From NCBI GenBank assembly GCA_013314755.1, contig JABUFA010000010.1:42270-106269 (forward strand): a DNA stretch of 64,000 nt, written 5' to 3'. The position numbers and the translations under genes were made by a program. Positions 38,647 through 48,817 of the stretch are shown in pieces. Position 1 is the first letter of the stretch; every line of letters starts with the position of its first letter. A model generated the notes under the pieces. That model searched no databases. It was not told where the DNA came from and was given only the letters and a program-made list of their open reading frames with translations. This DNA is from Chthonomonadia bacterium. Lineage in GTDB: Bacteria > Armatimonadota > HRBIN16.

Positions 38647-39819
38647 TTGCCAGCACGTGCATCGCGTTTAGATAAGACCCCGCCCTATCTTTTCGGTGAG
38701 ATTGCCAAGCTGAAGGCAAAGGCGCTGGCAGAAGGGCGCGACCTGATAGACTTCGGCATCGGCGACCCCGACCAGCCGACCCCACGCGACATTATTGACC
38801 ATCTCTACGAGGCGGCAAAGGACCCCGCCACCCACCGCTACGACGAAACGCCCTATGGCGAGCCGTTCTTCCTGCAGGCGGTGGCGGAGTGGTATCGTCG
38901 CCGATATGGAGTGTCGGTGGACCCGGACGGGGAGGTTCTACTGCTCATCGGTTCCAAAGAGGGACTGGCTCACCTCGCCTGGGCATACATCGATCCGGGA
39001 GACATCGCCCTCGTGCCCGACCCGGCGTACACGGTGTATGCGATTAACACGCGCATGGCAGGCGGCGAGACCTTCACCATGCCCCTCAAGCGCGAAAACG
39101 GCTTCCTGCCAGACCTTTCGGCTGTCCCTTCGGATGTTGCCAGACGTGCCAAACTGCTGTTCCTGAACTATCCAAACAACCCCACCGGCGCGGTCGCCAC
39201 GTGCGAGTTCTACCAGGAGGCGGTGCAGTTTGCGCGGGAGTACGACATCCTCCTGGTCAACGACGCGGCGTATTCGGAGGTGGTGTACGACGGCTACCGC
39301 CATCCCAGCCTCCTGCAGATGGAGGGCGCGAAAGATGTGGCGATAGAGTTCAATTCGCTGTCCAAGATGTTCAACATGACGGGCTGGCGTATCGGCTTTG
39401 CGGCGGGCAACCGCGACGCCATCGCCAACCTGAACAAGATGAAATCGTACGTGGACAGCAAGCAGTTCGCTGCCATCTCGCGCGCCGGGGCATACGCCCT
39501 GCTGTACGCCGACAATACACCGACCCTGAATCTTTACCAGAAGCGTCGCGATATTCTGGTGGAAGGACTGCAGGCAATCGGCTGGGACGTGCAAAAGCCC
39601 AAAGCCACCTTTTACGTGTGGGTTCCCACGCCCGGCGGGATGTCGTCCATTGAGTTCGCCAAGCAATTGCTGGAGCGGGCGGGCATTCTGGCGATACCGG
39701 GCATCGGCTACGGCGAGCATGGCGAGGGGTACGTGCGCTTCTCCATCACCGTCAGCGGCGACCACCACGGCGAGCGGGTAGAAGAAGCGGTACGCCGCAT
39801 CCGCGAACAGTTCGGATAG
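38647..39819 (+). CDS. dapL: LL-diaminopimelate aminotransferase
   Basis: Class I/II PLP fold: DFGIGDPDQPTP, FLNYPNNPTGAVAT, NSLSKMFNMTGWRIGFAAGN; follows dapF. TTG start after ggaggag; the in-frame ORF extends to 38617. Confidence 0.85.
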   Translation: MPARASRLDKTPPYLFGEIAKLKAKALAEGRDLIDFGIGDPDQPTPRDIIDHLYEAAKDPATHRYDETPYGEPFFLQAVAEWYRRRYGVSVDPDGEVLLLIGSKEGLAHLAWAYIDPGDIALVPDPAYTVYAINTRMAGGETFTMPLKRENGFLPDLSAVPSDVARRAKLLFLNYPNNPTGAVATCEFYQEAVQFAREYDILLVNDAAYSEVVYDGYRHPSLLQMEGAKDVAIEFNSLSKMFNMTGWRIGFAAGNRDAIANLNKMKSYVDSKQFAAISRAGAYALLYADNTPTLNLYQKRRDILVEGLQAIGWDVQKPKATFYVWVPTPGGMSSIEFAKQLLERAGILAIPGIGYGEHGEGYVRFSITVSGDHHGERVEEAVRRIREQFG

Positions 39820-39837
39820 TTGACACTGTTTGAACCT

Positions 39838-40210
39838 AACCCCCAGCCCCTTCCCTGCGAGGGAAGGGGCGCATCGCCTCTCCCCGCGTCGGGGAGAGGT
39901 TGGGAGAGGGGTTTGAACATCGCAACCTAACCCCTAATGACACCCGCGAGAGGGCAGGGGAGCCAGATTCCTCCCCGCCTGCGGGGAGGTTAGGAGGGGC
40001 TGTGTTTGGAGTTGCCAGCCCCCCTGTCGTCCCCCCGCAAACAGGGGGACATTCCCTCTCCTTGTGGGAGAGGGTCAGGGTGAGGGCTTCTTTCGGCATC
40101 ACCTCTCCCCGCGTCGGGGAGAGGTCGGGAGAGGGGGGTACAACGAGGCTCCCGCCGAGCCGTCTCTCCCCTCGCCTCATGGGAGAGGGGACGGGGGTGA
40201 GGGCTTATAG
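39838..40210. repeat. Mosaic intergenic repeat cluster 3
   Basis: Two copies of cctctccccgcgtcggggagaggt(t/c)gggagagggg plus cctccccgcctgcggggaggttaggaggggctgtg and ccctctccttgtgggagagggtcagggtgagggctt modules. Confidence 0.9.
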
Positions 40211-40290
40211 GGGGCTTTTCCGCTTCGCGAGAGGAATACCTCTTCACTTCGCGTCTTCTCTCCTCCCAAGATTTCCTGTAAAATGAAAGC

Positions 40291-41952
40291 ATGGCAACAC
40301 TCGCTCACCCGCTTTTTCTGGCTATCAGCGCCACCATTGTCGCCGCACTGCTGGGCGGGGCAGTGGCGCACCGTCTGCGCCTGCCGGTCATCATCGGCTA
40401 TATCAGCGCAGGGGTTCTGCTGGGAGCCCTGAATCCCGTTCTGCGTATAGACACCGCCACCGTGCATACCATTTCCGAGTTCGGCGTGGCGTTGATGATG
40501 TTTGTGGTGGGGGTGGAGCTCTCTCTGCGTGACCTGCTTCGTTCTGGGGTGAGGCTGGTGATGGCAGGCACGGCGCAAATCGGGCTTTCCATCCTGCTGG
40601 GCTATGGGTTGATGAGTCTGCTGGGATGGGGCTGGTTCCCCGCGCTGATTGCCGGCTGTGTGGTGGCAATGAGCAGTACCGTGGTGATGATACGCCTGTA
40701 TGAACGACAGGGCGACGTGGGCAGCACCGCCTCCGTGCTGGCAATGGGTATTGCCATTACCCAGGACCTCGCGCTGGTGGTGCTAGTGGGGATGCTTCCG
40801 GTGCTGGCAGATTTCACCCCCGAACGAATCTCCGCGCTGGGCGGCACATTGCTTCGCTCGGTGCTGGTGCTGGTAGCGACCGGTGTGCTGGCGACACGGC
40901 TTATCCCTGCCCTGTTGCGCTATGCCGTTCAATGGAACTCGCGCGAACTGTTCCTGCTGATGGCAATCAGTCTCTGTTTCGGCACCGCTCTGGGCACGCA
41001 CGCGATGGGTTTTTCTATGGCACTGGGCGCGTTTCTCACCGGCTTAATCATCGGCGAGTCCGAGTACAGCCAGCAGATTATCGCCGAGGTCGTGCCCATT
41101 CGCGATGTGTTCGCCATCTTCTTCTTTGTGTCGCTGGGCATGTTAGTGGAGCCCTCGGCGCTGGCGTCGCAATGGGTTCAGGTGCTTCTGTTACTGGTGC
41201 TGATTGTGCTGGGCAAGGCACTGCTCATCGCCGGGTTGATTCGGTTCATCGGCTTTCCGGTGCGCATTGCGGTCACGGTGGGGCTGTCGCTGGCGCAGAT
41301 TGGCGAGTTCTCGTTCGTGATTGCCGAAATGGCTCGCGCGAAGGGCTGGTACAGCATGGAGCAGTACAACACCATCCTGCTGGCGTCGGTGATTTCTCTG
41401 CTCCTGTCGCCCCTGCTGTTTGCGCTCTCTCCAGCTATCTCTCGCGTGGCGATGCGTTTCGTTCGGGGCGAGCGGTTCCGCGAACTGCGCGAAGAGGTTC
41501 AGGTGCACCGCAGTGTGATGCGCGACCACGTGATCCTGTGCGGCTTTGGCAGGGTGGGTAGCCGGGTGGCACAGCACCTGCTGGGGCGCAAAGTGCCCGT
41601 GGTGGTAATTGACCTGAACCCCGAAAGCATTATCCGCGCACGTCACCTGGGCATTCCTACCATCTACGGCGACGCAGAGGCGCGAGAGGTTCTGCATCTG
41701 GCAAACCCGCATACCGCCACCATCGCCATCCTCACCATGCCCGAAAGCAGCAGCGCCATGGTGACCGCACGGCGGTTGAAAGAGATTAATCCCCATCTGA
41801 CCGTGCTGGCACGCACGCATGACGAGCACAAAATCGCCGACCTCAAACGCTGTGGGGTAGACTACGTGGTGTTCGCCGAGGAAGAGACCGCGCATGTCAT
41901 CGTAAGGCTGGCGCTGGGTTCGGTAGTGCGTAAGGGCGAGTGGGAAGGTTAA
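40291..41952 (+). CDS. Monovalent cation:proton antiporter-2 (KefB/CPA2) with TrkA-N domain
   Basis: RLRLPVIIGYISAGVLLGALNPVL; C-terminal Rossmann HVILCGFGRVGSRVAQHLLGRKVPVVVIDLNPESI. Confidence 0.92.
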   Translation: MATLAHPLFLAISATIVAALLGGAVAHRLRLPVIIGYISAGVLLGALNPVLRIDTATVHTISEFGVALMMFVVGVELSLRDLLRSGVRLVMAGTAQIGLSILLGYGLMSLLGWGWFPALIAGCVVAMSSTVVMIRLYERQGDVGSTASVLAMGIAITQDLALVVLVGMLPVLADFTPERISALGGTLLRSVLVLVATGVLATRLIPALLRYAVQWNSRELFLLMAISLCFGTALGTHAMGFSMALGAFLTGLIIGESEYSQQIIAEVVPIRDVFAIFFFVSLGMLVEPSALASQWVQVLLLLVLIVLGKALLIAGLIRFIGFPVRIAVTVGLSLAQIGEFSFVIAEMARAKGWYSMEQYNTILLASVISLLLSPLLFALSPAISRVAMRFVRGERFRELREEVQVHRSVMRDHVILCGFGRVGSRVAQHLLGRKVPVVVIDLNPESIIRARHLGIPTIYGDAEAREVLHLANPHTATIAILTMPESSSAMVTARRLKEINPHLTVLARTHDEHKIADLKRCGVDYVVFAEEETAHVIVRLALGSVVRKGEWEG

Positions 41953-42028
41953 AGCGCAGGTAGGAAAAACCGTCCCCAGTCGCCAAACTCCATCACAGAG
42001 ACACTATCCGCAAAGGAGGCTGAGCACA

Positions 42029-43111
42029 ATGCCCGCCCTTTTTGGAAGGAACATCAGCGTCGGTGAGTTATTGCAGAAGGTCGGTGACATCTCACAGGTC
42101 GCCCGGGTGAAGCCGGTTCGCCTGATAGAGGGTGTAGAGGACGGAGTGCTGGGTTTTGACTTCATGACCGGGAGCGGTTTGACCTTCAGCGTGCTGGCAA
42201 GCCGGGGGATGGACATCTCCGCCGCCCATTACAGAGGCAAGCCGCTGGCGTGGCGCTCTGCCACCGGCGACGCCCATCCCTACACCTACGAGCCGGAGAA
42301 GTTCGGCTGGTTGAGGGGGTTCTACGGTGGGCTGGTGACCACCTGCGGCTACAGCACGATGGGCTTCCCCAGCGAGGATGACGGACAGCAGCTGGGCTTG
42401 CACGGACGCGCCTCCTACACGCCCGCCTACCACCTTTCATGGGGTGGCGAATGGCACGGTGAAGATTACGTGCTGTTCGCGCAGGGCAAACTGCGTGAGG
42501 CGATTGTGTTCGGCGAGAACCTTGAGCTGACCCGGCGCATTGAAACGCAGCTGGGGGCAACGTGGCTTCGCATCCATGATGTGGTGAAAAACCTGGGCTA
42601 CAAGCGCACGCCGCACATGATTCTGTACCACATCAACCTGGGATTTCCTGTTGTGGACGAGGGGGCGGAGGTGGTTCTGCCCAGCAAGGAGGTGACCCCA
42701 CGCACGGAGATAGCCGCGAAGGATATCGATATCTGGAACCGGCTGATTGCGCCCACGCCCGGATTTTTCGAGCAGGTGTATTTCCACACCATGGGCGCGA
42801 AGGGGGATGGCACGGTGCTCTGCGGCATCGTCAATCGCGCCTGCGAGGGAGGCTACGGCGTGTATGTGCGCTACAACCGCAACCATCTGCCCTACTTCAC
42901 CCAGTGGAAGATGATGGGACAGGGCGAATATGTGGTCGGTCTGGAGCCGGGCAATGCGCTGGTGCAGGGACGTGTGGAAGAGCGCGCTGCTGGGCGCCTG
43001 CAGTACCTGGAGCCTGGCGAAACGCGGGAGTATACGGTGGAAATCGGCGTACTGGACGGCGCCGAAGCAATCGCCCGCTTTGAGGAGGAGGTGAAGGAAT
43101 GCGCCATGTGA
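42029..43111 (+). CDS. DUF4432/aldose 1-epimerase-like protein
   Basis: FDFMTGSGLTFSVLASRGMDISAAHYRGKPLAWRSATGDAHPYTYEPEKFGWLRGFYGGLVTTCGYSTMG; HGRASYTPA. Confidence 0.82.
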   Translation: MPALFGRNISVGELLQKVGDISQVARVKPVRLIEGVEDGVLGFDFMTGSGLTFSVLASRGMDISAAHYRGKPLAWRSATGDAHPYTYEPEKFGWLRGFYGGLVTTCGYSTMGFPSEDDGQQLGLHGRASYTPAYHLSWGGEWHGEDYVLFAQGKLREAIVFGENLELTRRIETQLGATWLRIHDVVKNLGYKRTPHMILYHINLGFPVVDEGAEVVLPSKEVTPRTEIAAKDIDIWNRLIAPTPGFFEQVYFHTMGAKGDGTVLCGIVNRACEGGYGVYVRYNRNHLPYFTQWKMMGQGEYVVGLEPGNALVQGRVEERAAGRLQYLEPGETREYTVEIGVLDGAEAIARFEEEVKECAM

Positions 43112-44859
43112 TGTTCTGTCTGTGCTTCACTCTGTGCTTGCTGGGGCAGGTGCTGGCTCAGCCGCAGGGCGAGACGCCTGAGCAATTCGCGAAGCGTACC
43201 CGCTGGTGGCGTGAGGCGAAGTTCGGCATGTTCATCCACTGGGGAATCTACGCCGTGCCCGCCGACGCCACCGACCTGCAGGGGCGCAAAACCATCGCCG
43301 AATGGTATCTGAGCAACAAGCAGATGCAGGTGCGCGATTACGAAAAGTTCGCCCAGCAGTTCAACCCGGTGCAGTTCAACGCCCGTGAGTGGGTGCGCAT
43401 GGCAAAGGAGGCGGGCATGAAGTACATCGTGATTACCAGCAAACATCACGATGGCTTCTGCATGTTTGATACCAAACTGACCGACTATAACATCGTCAAA
43501 GCCACACCCTTCGGGCGCGACCCGATGAAAGAGCTTGCTGAAGAGTGCAAGAGACAGGGCATCCGACTGTGCTTCTACTACTCCATCATGGACTGGCATC
43601 ACCCGGACTATCTGCCTCGCCGCCCCTGGGAACGCAATGTGCGCCCCGCCGAAGGCGCCGACCTGAACCGCTATATCGATTTCATGAAGGGGCAGCTGCG
43701 CGAACTGCTGACCAACTACGGACCGATTGGCGTGCTGTGGTTTGATGGGGGCTGGGAGCATAACGCCCAGGCGTTGCGCTCCGCCGAAGTGAACGCCTTC
43801 ATCCGTCAGCTTCAGCCTTCCATCCTGATTAACGACCGCAATCACCTGCCAGAAGACTTCTCCACCCCAGAACAGACCATCCCCGCAGGCGCATTGCCGG
43901 GCGGACGCCTGTGGGAAACCTGTATGACCATCAACGACACCTGGGGCTATGCCAAAAACGACACCAACTGGAAATCGGCGGAGGACCTGATACGCAAACT
44001 GTGCGACATCGCACACAAGGGGGGAAACTTCCTGCTGAACGTCGGTCCCACCGCCGAGGGCACGTTCCCCGAGCCGATTGTGGAACGCCTCCAGCGTATC
44101 GGGCAGTGGATGGAGGTCAACGGCAGGAGCATCTACGGCACCACCCAGAGCCCCTTCCGCACCCTTTCGTTCAATGGACGCTGTACGCAGAAGGGCAACA
44201 CCCTCTATCTGCACGTCTTCGAGTGGGGCGAGGGCGACCTGCGGCTCGAGGGGCTGGAGACCAAAGTTTTGAGCGCACGCGCCCTGCTTGGCAACGAACC
44301 GCTGAAGGTGCGCACCGAGCGCGTGGAAGGCGACGAGGGCTATACCGTGGTGTACATCTCCAAACCGAAACGCCTGGACCCCGCCGCCACGGTGGTTGAA
44401 CTGAAGCTGGCTGGCGCGCCGGTCGTAAAGCGGGTGACGACAGTGGTTAAACCCGACGCCCGTGGTGTGCTGGTCTGCCACGCGCGTGACGCCGAAGTGC
44501 AGGGTCAAACCGCACGCTACGAACAGGGCGATGGCAAGGACAATATCGGCTTCTGGACCGTGCCCACCGATTACGTGACGTGGAACGTCAGCGTACCCCA
44601 GGTCGGTTTCTACAGGGTGACCGTCACCTATGCCTGTCCTCCTGAAAACGCGGGGAGCCGTTTCAGCGTGGGCATCGAGGGCGGACGAAGAGTAGAAGGC
44701 ACGGTGGAGCCGACCGGCTCGTGGACGGCTTTTCGCGACTTCACGCTGGGCGAGCTGTTTCTGCGTGCAGGCAGGCATACCCTGTCGATACGGGTCACCC
44801 AGATGCCCCGTGGGGCGGTGATGAACCTGCAAAAGGTGGTGCTGGAACCTGCGAAATAG
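43099..44859 (+). CDS. Alpha-L-fucosidase (GH29)
   Basis: WWREAKFGMFIHWGIYAVPA, KYIVITSKHHDGFCMFDTKLTDYNIVKATPFGRD, GVLWFDGGW; C-terminal carbohydrate-binding-like region. Confidence 0.94.
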   Translation: MRHVMFCLCFTLCLLGQVLAQPQGETPEQFAKRTRWWREAKFGMFIHWGIYAVPADATDLQGRKTIAEWYLSNKQMQVRDYEKFAQQFNPVQFNAREWVRMAKEAGMKYIVITSKHHDGFCMFDTKLTDYNIVKATPFGRDPMKELAEECKRQGIRLCFYYSIMDWHHPDYLPRRPWERNVRPAEGADLNRYIDFMKGQLRELLTNYGPIGVLWFDGGWEHNAQALRSAEVNAFIRQLQPSILINDRNHLPEDFSTPEQTIPAGALPGGRLWETCMTINDTWGYAKNDTNWKSAEDLIRKLCDIAHKGGNFLLNVGPTAEGTFPEPIVERLQRIGQWMEVNGRSIYGTTQSPFRTLSFNGRCTQKGNTLYLHVFEWGEGDLRLEGLETKVLSARALLGNEPLKVRTERVEGDEGYTVVYISKPKRLDPAATVVELKLAGAPVVKRVTTVVKPDARGVLVCHARDAEVQGQTARYEQGDGKDNIGFWTVPTDYVTWNVSVPQVGFYRVTVTYACPPENAGSRFSVGIEGGRRVEGTVEPTGSWTAFRDFTLGELFLRAGRHTLSIRVTQMPRGAVMNLQKVVLEPAK

Positions 44860-44932
44860 CGGATGTGGGGCAGGGTATCCTGCCCCCGGCGTCCAAATGG
44901 ATACACCAGCGTTGACACGAAAGGGGATGGCG

Positions 44933-47900
44933 ATGACGGAGCGAACCTGCACCTATGTGGTGCCCGGATTCCACTCGGATGTGGTGTGGCTGGAAGACCA
45001 GCGTGACTACGCGGTGAGCCTGCTGGGCGATATGCACCAGAACCTGCAGATCCTGCGTGTGGACCCGCATTACGGCGTGTTTCTGCACGAGCTGACCTAC
45101 CTGAAGCCCTATCTGGACACGCACCCGGAGGCACTGCCGGAAGTACGCCGCTGGATTGCGGAAGGACGCATCGGCACGGGCGGCTCGCACAGCCAGCCGA
45201 CCGAAACGGTCATCGGCGGTGAGGGCATCGTGCGCAACATCCTGTACGGTCGCTGGTATCACGAGGGCGTGCTGGGCGATCAGCCGTGGATATATATGCC
45301 CTGGGACGTGTTCGGGCACAGCGCACAGCTGGGGCAAATCCTGCGCAAATCACGTTTTCGGGGATGCATCTGGAGCAAGGATATTCGGGGCGCGCTGGCG
45401 GTGTTCTGGCATCTTGCGCTGGACGGCGAGCCGCTTCTGTTCAAGCGCATGGGCTACTGGTTCCCCAGCAGTGATCCCGAAACCTTCCTGCGGGCGATTG
45501 ACGACTTCTTCCAGGAGATGCGCTCGTTAGGATTCACCGCCGACTGCCGGCTGGACTGTGTGGATTTCAAGCCGCCCACCGCATGGATAGCCGGGCGCTG
45601 CAAGGAGCTGGCGGAGCGCGAGCACGCGGTCATCATCAGCGGGATCGGACATGAGCAGTGGTTCGAACACGCCTTACGCCAGCATGAGGAGCGCACGGTC
45701 TCCATCCCCGTCACGTCGCGCGATTACGAGTGGCATCATCAGGGAACGGGGCTGTCGCGCATCGAGCTCAAAATCGCCAACCGACTGGCAGAGCAGAGCC
45801 TGCATCAGGCAGAGTTCTTCGCCACGGTGGCACACCTGCTGGGCGCGGAATACCCAGACAAGGCAATAGATAAGGCGTGGCGGCAGGTGCTGTTCAATCA
45901 GCATCATGATGGCATCGCCGGACCATCCTGTGACCGGTCGTATCTGGATATGATGGCGGGCTTCCGCAACGCGCTGGAGCTGGCTCATGACGTGCGCACC
46001 CGCAGTCTGCGCTACATCTGCGACCAGACCGACACCGCTTACACCGCCCCGCCGCCCACCGTCATCGCCCTGCAGGTGCACAACGCGCTCAACTGGAGCC
46101 GAACCGACGCCGTTCGCGTGAAGCTGCGCTTCCCCAAGCCCGTCAACGGCTTTCGCATCGAGGACGCGGAGGGGAATGTTGTGCCCTGCCAACTGGAATC
46201 GCCCACCCTGCCGCGCCTGCCTCTGAGCGAAGCGGAGGTCACCCTGCTGGCAAGGAACATTCCGCCGATGGGCTTCCGCACCTATCGCGTGGTAGAGACC
46301 GATACCCTGCCGCCAACTCCTAAACTCATACCGGGATATACCATTGAGAACGAGTTCTTCCGCGTGACCGCCGACCCGCAGCTGGGCGGTGGACTGAGCA
46401 GTATCTATGACAAAGTGGCCGGGCGTGAGGTGCTGAACCTGCAGGCGGGACCCGGCAACGAGATTGTCGCCCTGCTGGAAAAGGCAGATCGTCCCGAACC
46501 TGCGTGGGAATGTTACACGCTGGGACCGAAGTGGTTCTCGCGCGACTACGCGGCGAACGTGCAGGCATGGCAGGGACCGGTACAGTCCCGCCTGGTGATA
46601 CGGGGCGAGATGCGTTCCTGCGAGCGCGAGCAGACGGTGATGCTGACGACGGGCATACGTCGCATTGACTTCGCTACCCAGCTGCAGCGCTACCGCGGCG
46701 AAAACGAGCTGTTTGTGGTCACCTTCCCGGTGAATGTGACGAACGCCGAACCCGTCTTTGAGGAGCGTTACGGAGCCATCACCAAGCGCAAGAGCAAAGG
46801 CAAGATGGATTTCCGCTTCCACCAGTGGCGCAACTTCTCGGAGTGCGGCGCACGCCACGCCTGCCAGTGGGTGGACCTTTCGGGCGCGGCATGGATACGC
46901 TTTGCCGATGGACAGCGACGCCCCTTCGGGATGTGCCATCTGGTGACCTCACACCATCCTGCCAGCCTGCAAGCGGCTTATGCCCTGCAACGTGCGCTCA
47001 TCCGCAAAGGCGTGCCCTGCACTCCTGTGTACGACGACTTTGACGCCCCGCGCCGGCTGGGATTGCCGATTGAAGATACCATCCTGCCCCTGCCCGACAA
47101 TCCCAACGAAGACCTGTCGCTGGGCATGTCCTTCCGCGTGGTGTTCAGCCTGAACGGGGATAACGCCTACCTATCCGACCTGCTTGCCCGCCTGCCGGAG
47201 GCGCAGGCTGAGCGGTTACGGGCGATCCTGCAGGAGGGACAGGGCATTGCGCTGGTGGAAGACCCCGATATGCCCGATGGCTGGCAGCCTCTGCCGGTGC
47301 TGGTGCTCTCGGCGCGGGATGAGGCGTCCCTGCAGGAGATGGTTGGGCAGATTGTGGCTCAGCTGGAGCAGACCGCTACCGTTTCCCTGCCCGCCAGCGC
47401 GAATCTGGTAGCGCATCCTTTGCCCACCGATGACTACGGCGTGACGCTGGTGAACACGGGCAACGTGCTGAACTCGGTGGAAAACGACAATACGATGGTG
47501 CTTTTCCTGATGCACACCGCCGCCTGGGGCGGCACGCCCTGGGGCAAACCCGACCGATTGCCCTTCGTGTTCATCCCCGAACACAAAACGCATCTGTTCC
47601 GTTACAGCCTGTATCCCCATGCTGGCGACTGGCGCCAGGCGCAGGTTGCACGGGTCGGCTGGGAGGTGAACAACCCCCTGCAGACGGTGCAGGGGATGCT
47701 TCACGCCGGACCGCTTCCGCTGGACTACTCGTTCCTGCAAGCAGAGGCGAAAGAGGCGATACTGACCGCCTTCAAGCCGGCGGATAACCCGACGGGACGC
47801 TTCGAATCTCATCCAGTGAACGCCGAGAGCGCAGGGGTGGTGGTGCGCCTGTATGACCCGACGGGGTTTGGGGATACGGTACGCCTGCGCTGGCATACGG

Positions 47901-48745
47901 GCATCACCGCGGCGCATCGCGCGAACCTGCTGGAGGAACCGATGGAGGAGCTGTCCTTGCAGGATGACTCGGTACAAGCCTCGCTGGACAGTTTCGCCAT
48001 AGAGACCTTCCTGTTGAAGCCGAAGCCCTTTACCCCGAAGGGCGGTCAGCGTGTGCTGGGAGCGACGGCGGAGCCTGTTCAACCGGTGTATGTGCGCTAC
48101 TGGCAGCACAACCTGGGCGCCGACCCCATCGGCTATCTGCCGGTAGCGGTGAGCCTGCGCGGCGAGGTGAAAACGGGTATCCACATCCGCCAGGGCGGCG
48201 TTACCATCAACACCCTGGAGGTAGGCGTGGTCAACAACCTGCGCGACCGCAACGCCACCGGCACGATTCGCCTGCTGGTTCCCGACGGCTGGCACACCGT
48301 ACCTGCGGAGATTCCTTTCGACCTGCCCGCCGGCGCATCGCAGGTATGGAAGGTGCTACTGTGCTTCGACACCCCCCGGCGCACGGGGGTAGTGCGTGCA
48401 CAGATGGAGTGGGATGGACAGACGTTTGAGGATATTCTGGAGGTTGGGCGCGAGTACTTCCCCGAGTGGGAGGTACGTGTGGAGCGTAACGCCTTAGTGG
48501 TGCGCCTGCGCAACGGCACGGATGACCTGATAAGCGGTGCAGTGCAGGTGATTACCCCACTGGAGACATGGGGCGACGCGGTTGGCATGTATCGCCTGAT
48601 CGCTGGAGGCAACCACACCCAGGGCTTCAGCCTTCCCCCTGACGGGCGCACAGAGATACGCTTTGAGGGCGAACGCCCACCCGGCAGAGGCTTCATCATC
48701 GTCAAGGTGATGGCACACGGCAGGGTGGAGTACCGGATGGTGTAG
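44933..48745 (+). CDS. Alpha-mannosidase-like protein (GH38)
   Basis: FHSDVVWLEDQRDYAVSLLGDMHQNLQIL, PDTFGHSAQLGQIL-type motif (PWDVFGHSAQLGQILRKSRF), LFNQHHDGIAGPSCDRSYLDM. Confidence 0.9.
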   Translation: MTERTCTYVVPGFHSDVVWLEDQRDYAVSLLGDMHQNLQILRVDPHYGVFLHELTYLKPYLDTHPEALPEVRRWIAEGRIGTGGSHSQPTETVIGGEGIVRNILYGRWYHEGVLGDQPWIYMPWDVFGHSAQLGQILRKSRFRGCIWSKDIRGALAVFWHLALDGEPLLFKRMGYWFPSSDPETFLRAIDDFFQEMRSLGFTADCRLDCVDFKPPTAWIAGRCKELAEREHAVIISGIGHEQWFEHALRQHEERTVSIPVTSRDYEWHHQGTGLSRIELKIANRLAEQSLHQAEFFATVAHLLGAEYPDKAIDKAWRQVLFNQHHDGIAGPSCDRSYLDMMAGFRNALELAHDVRTRSLRYICDQTDTAYTAPPPTVIALQVHNALNWSRTDAVRVKLRFPKPVNGFRIEDAEGNVVPCQLESPTLPRLPLSEAEVTLLARNIPPMGFRTYRVVETDTLPPTPKLIPGYTIENEFFRVTADPQLGGGLSSIYDKVAGREVLNLQAGPGNEIVALLEKADRPEPAWECYTLGPKWFSRDYAANVQAWQGPVQSRLVIRGEMRSCEREQTVMLTTGIRRIDFATQLQRYRGENELFVVTFPVNVTNAEPVFEERYGAITKRKSKGKMDFRFHQWRNFSECGARHACQWVDLSGAAWIRFADGQRRPFGMCHLVTSHHPASLQAAYALQRALIRKGVPCTPVYDDFDAPRRLGLPIEDTILPLPDNPNEDLSLGMSFRVVFSLNGDNAYLSDLLARLPEAQAERLRAILQEGQGIALVEDPDMPDGWQPLPVLVLSARDEASLQEMVGQIVAQLEQTATVSLPASANLVAHPLPTDDYGVTLVNTGNVLNSVENDNTMVLFLMHTAAWGGTPWGKPDRLPFVFIPEHKTHLFRYSLYPHAGDWRQAQVARVGWEVNNPLQTVQGMLHAGPLPLDYSFLQAEAKEAILTAFKPADNPTGRFESHPVNAESAGVVVRLYDPTGFGDTVRLRWHTGITAAHRANLLEEPMEELSLQDDSVQASLDSFAIETFLLKPKPFTPKGGQRVLGATAEPVQPVYVRYWQHNLGADPIGYLPVAVSLRGEVKTGIHIRQGGVTINTLEVGVVNNLRDRNATGTIRLLVPDGWHTVPAEIPFDLPAGASQVWKVLLCFDTPRRTGVVRAQMEWDGQTFEDILEVGREYFPEWEVRVERNALVVRLRNGTDDLISGAVQVITPLETWGDAVGMYRLIAGGNHTQGFSLPPDGRTEIRFEGERPPGRGFIIVKVMAHGRVEYRMV

Positions 48746-48817
48746 GGGATGATGACACGTTTCTTTTCGTGTATACTTAGATGAGGAAGGACGATTCACT
48801 GCTAAAGGGAGGGACAC

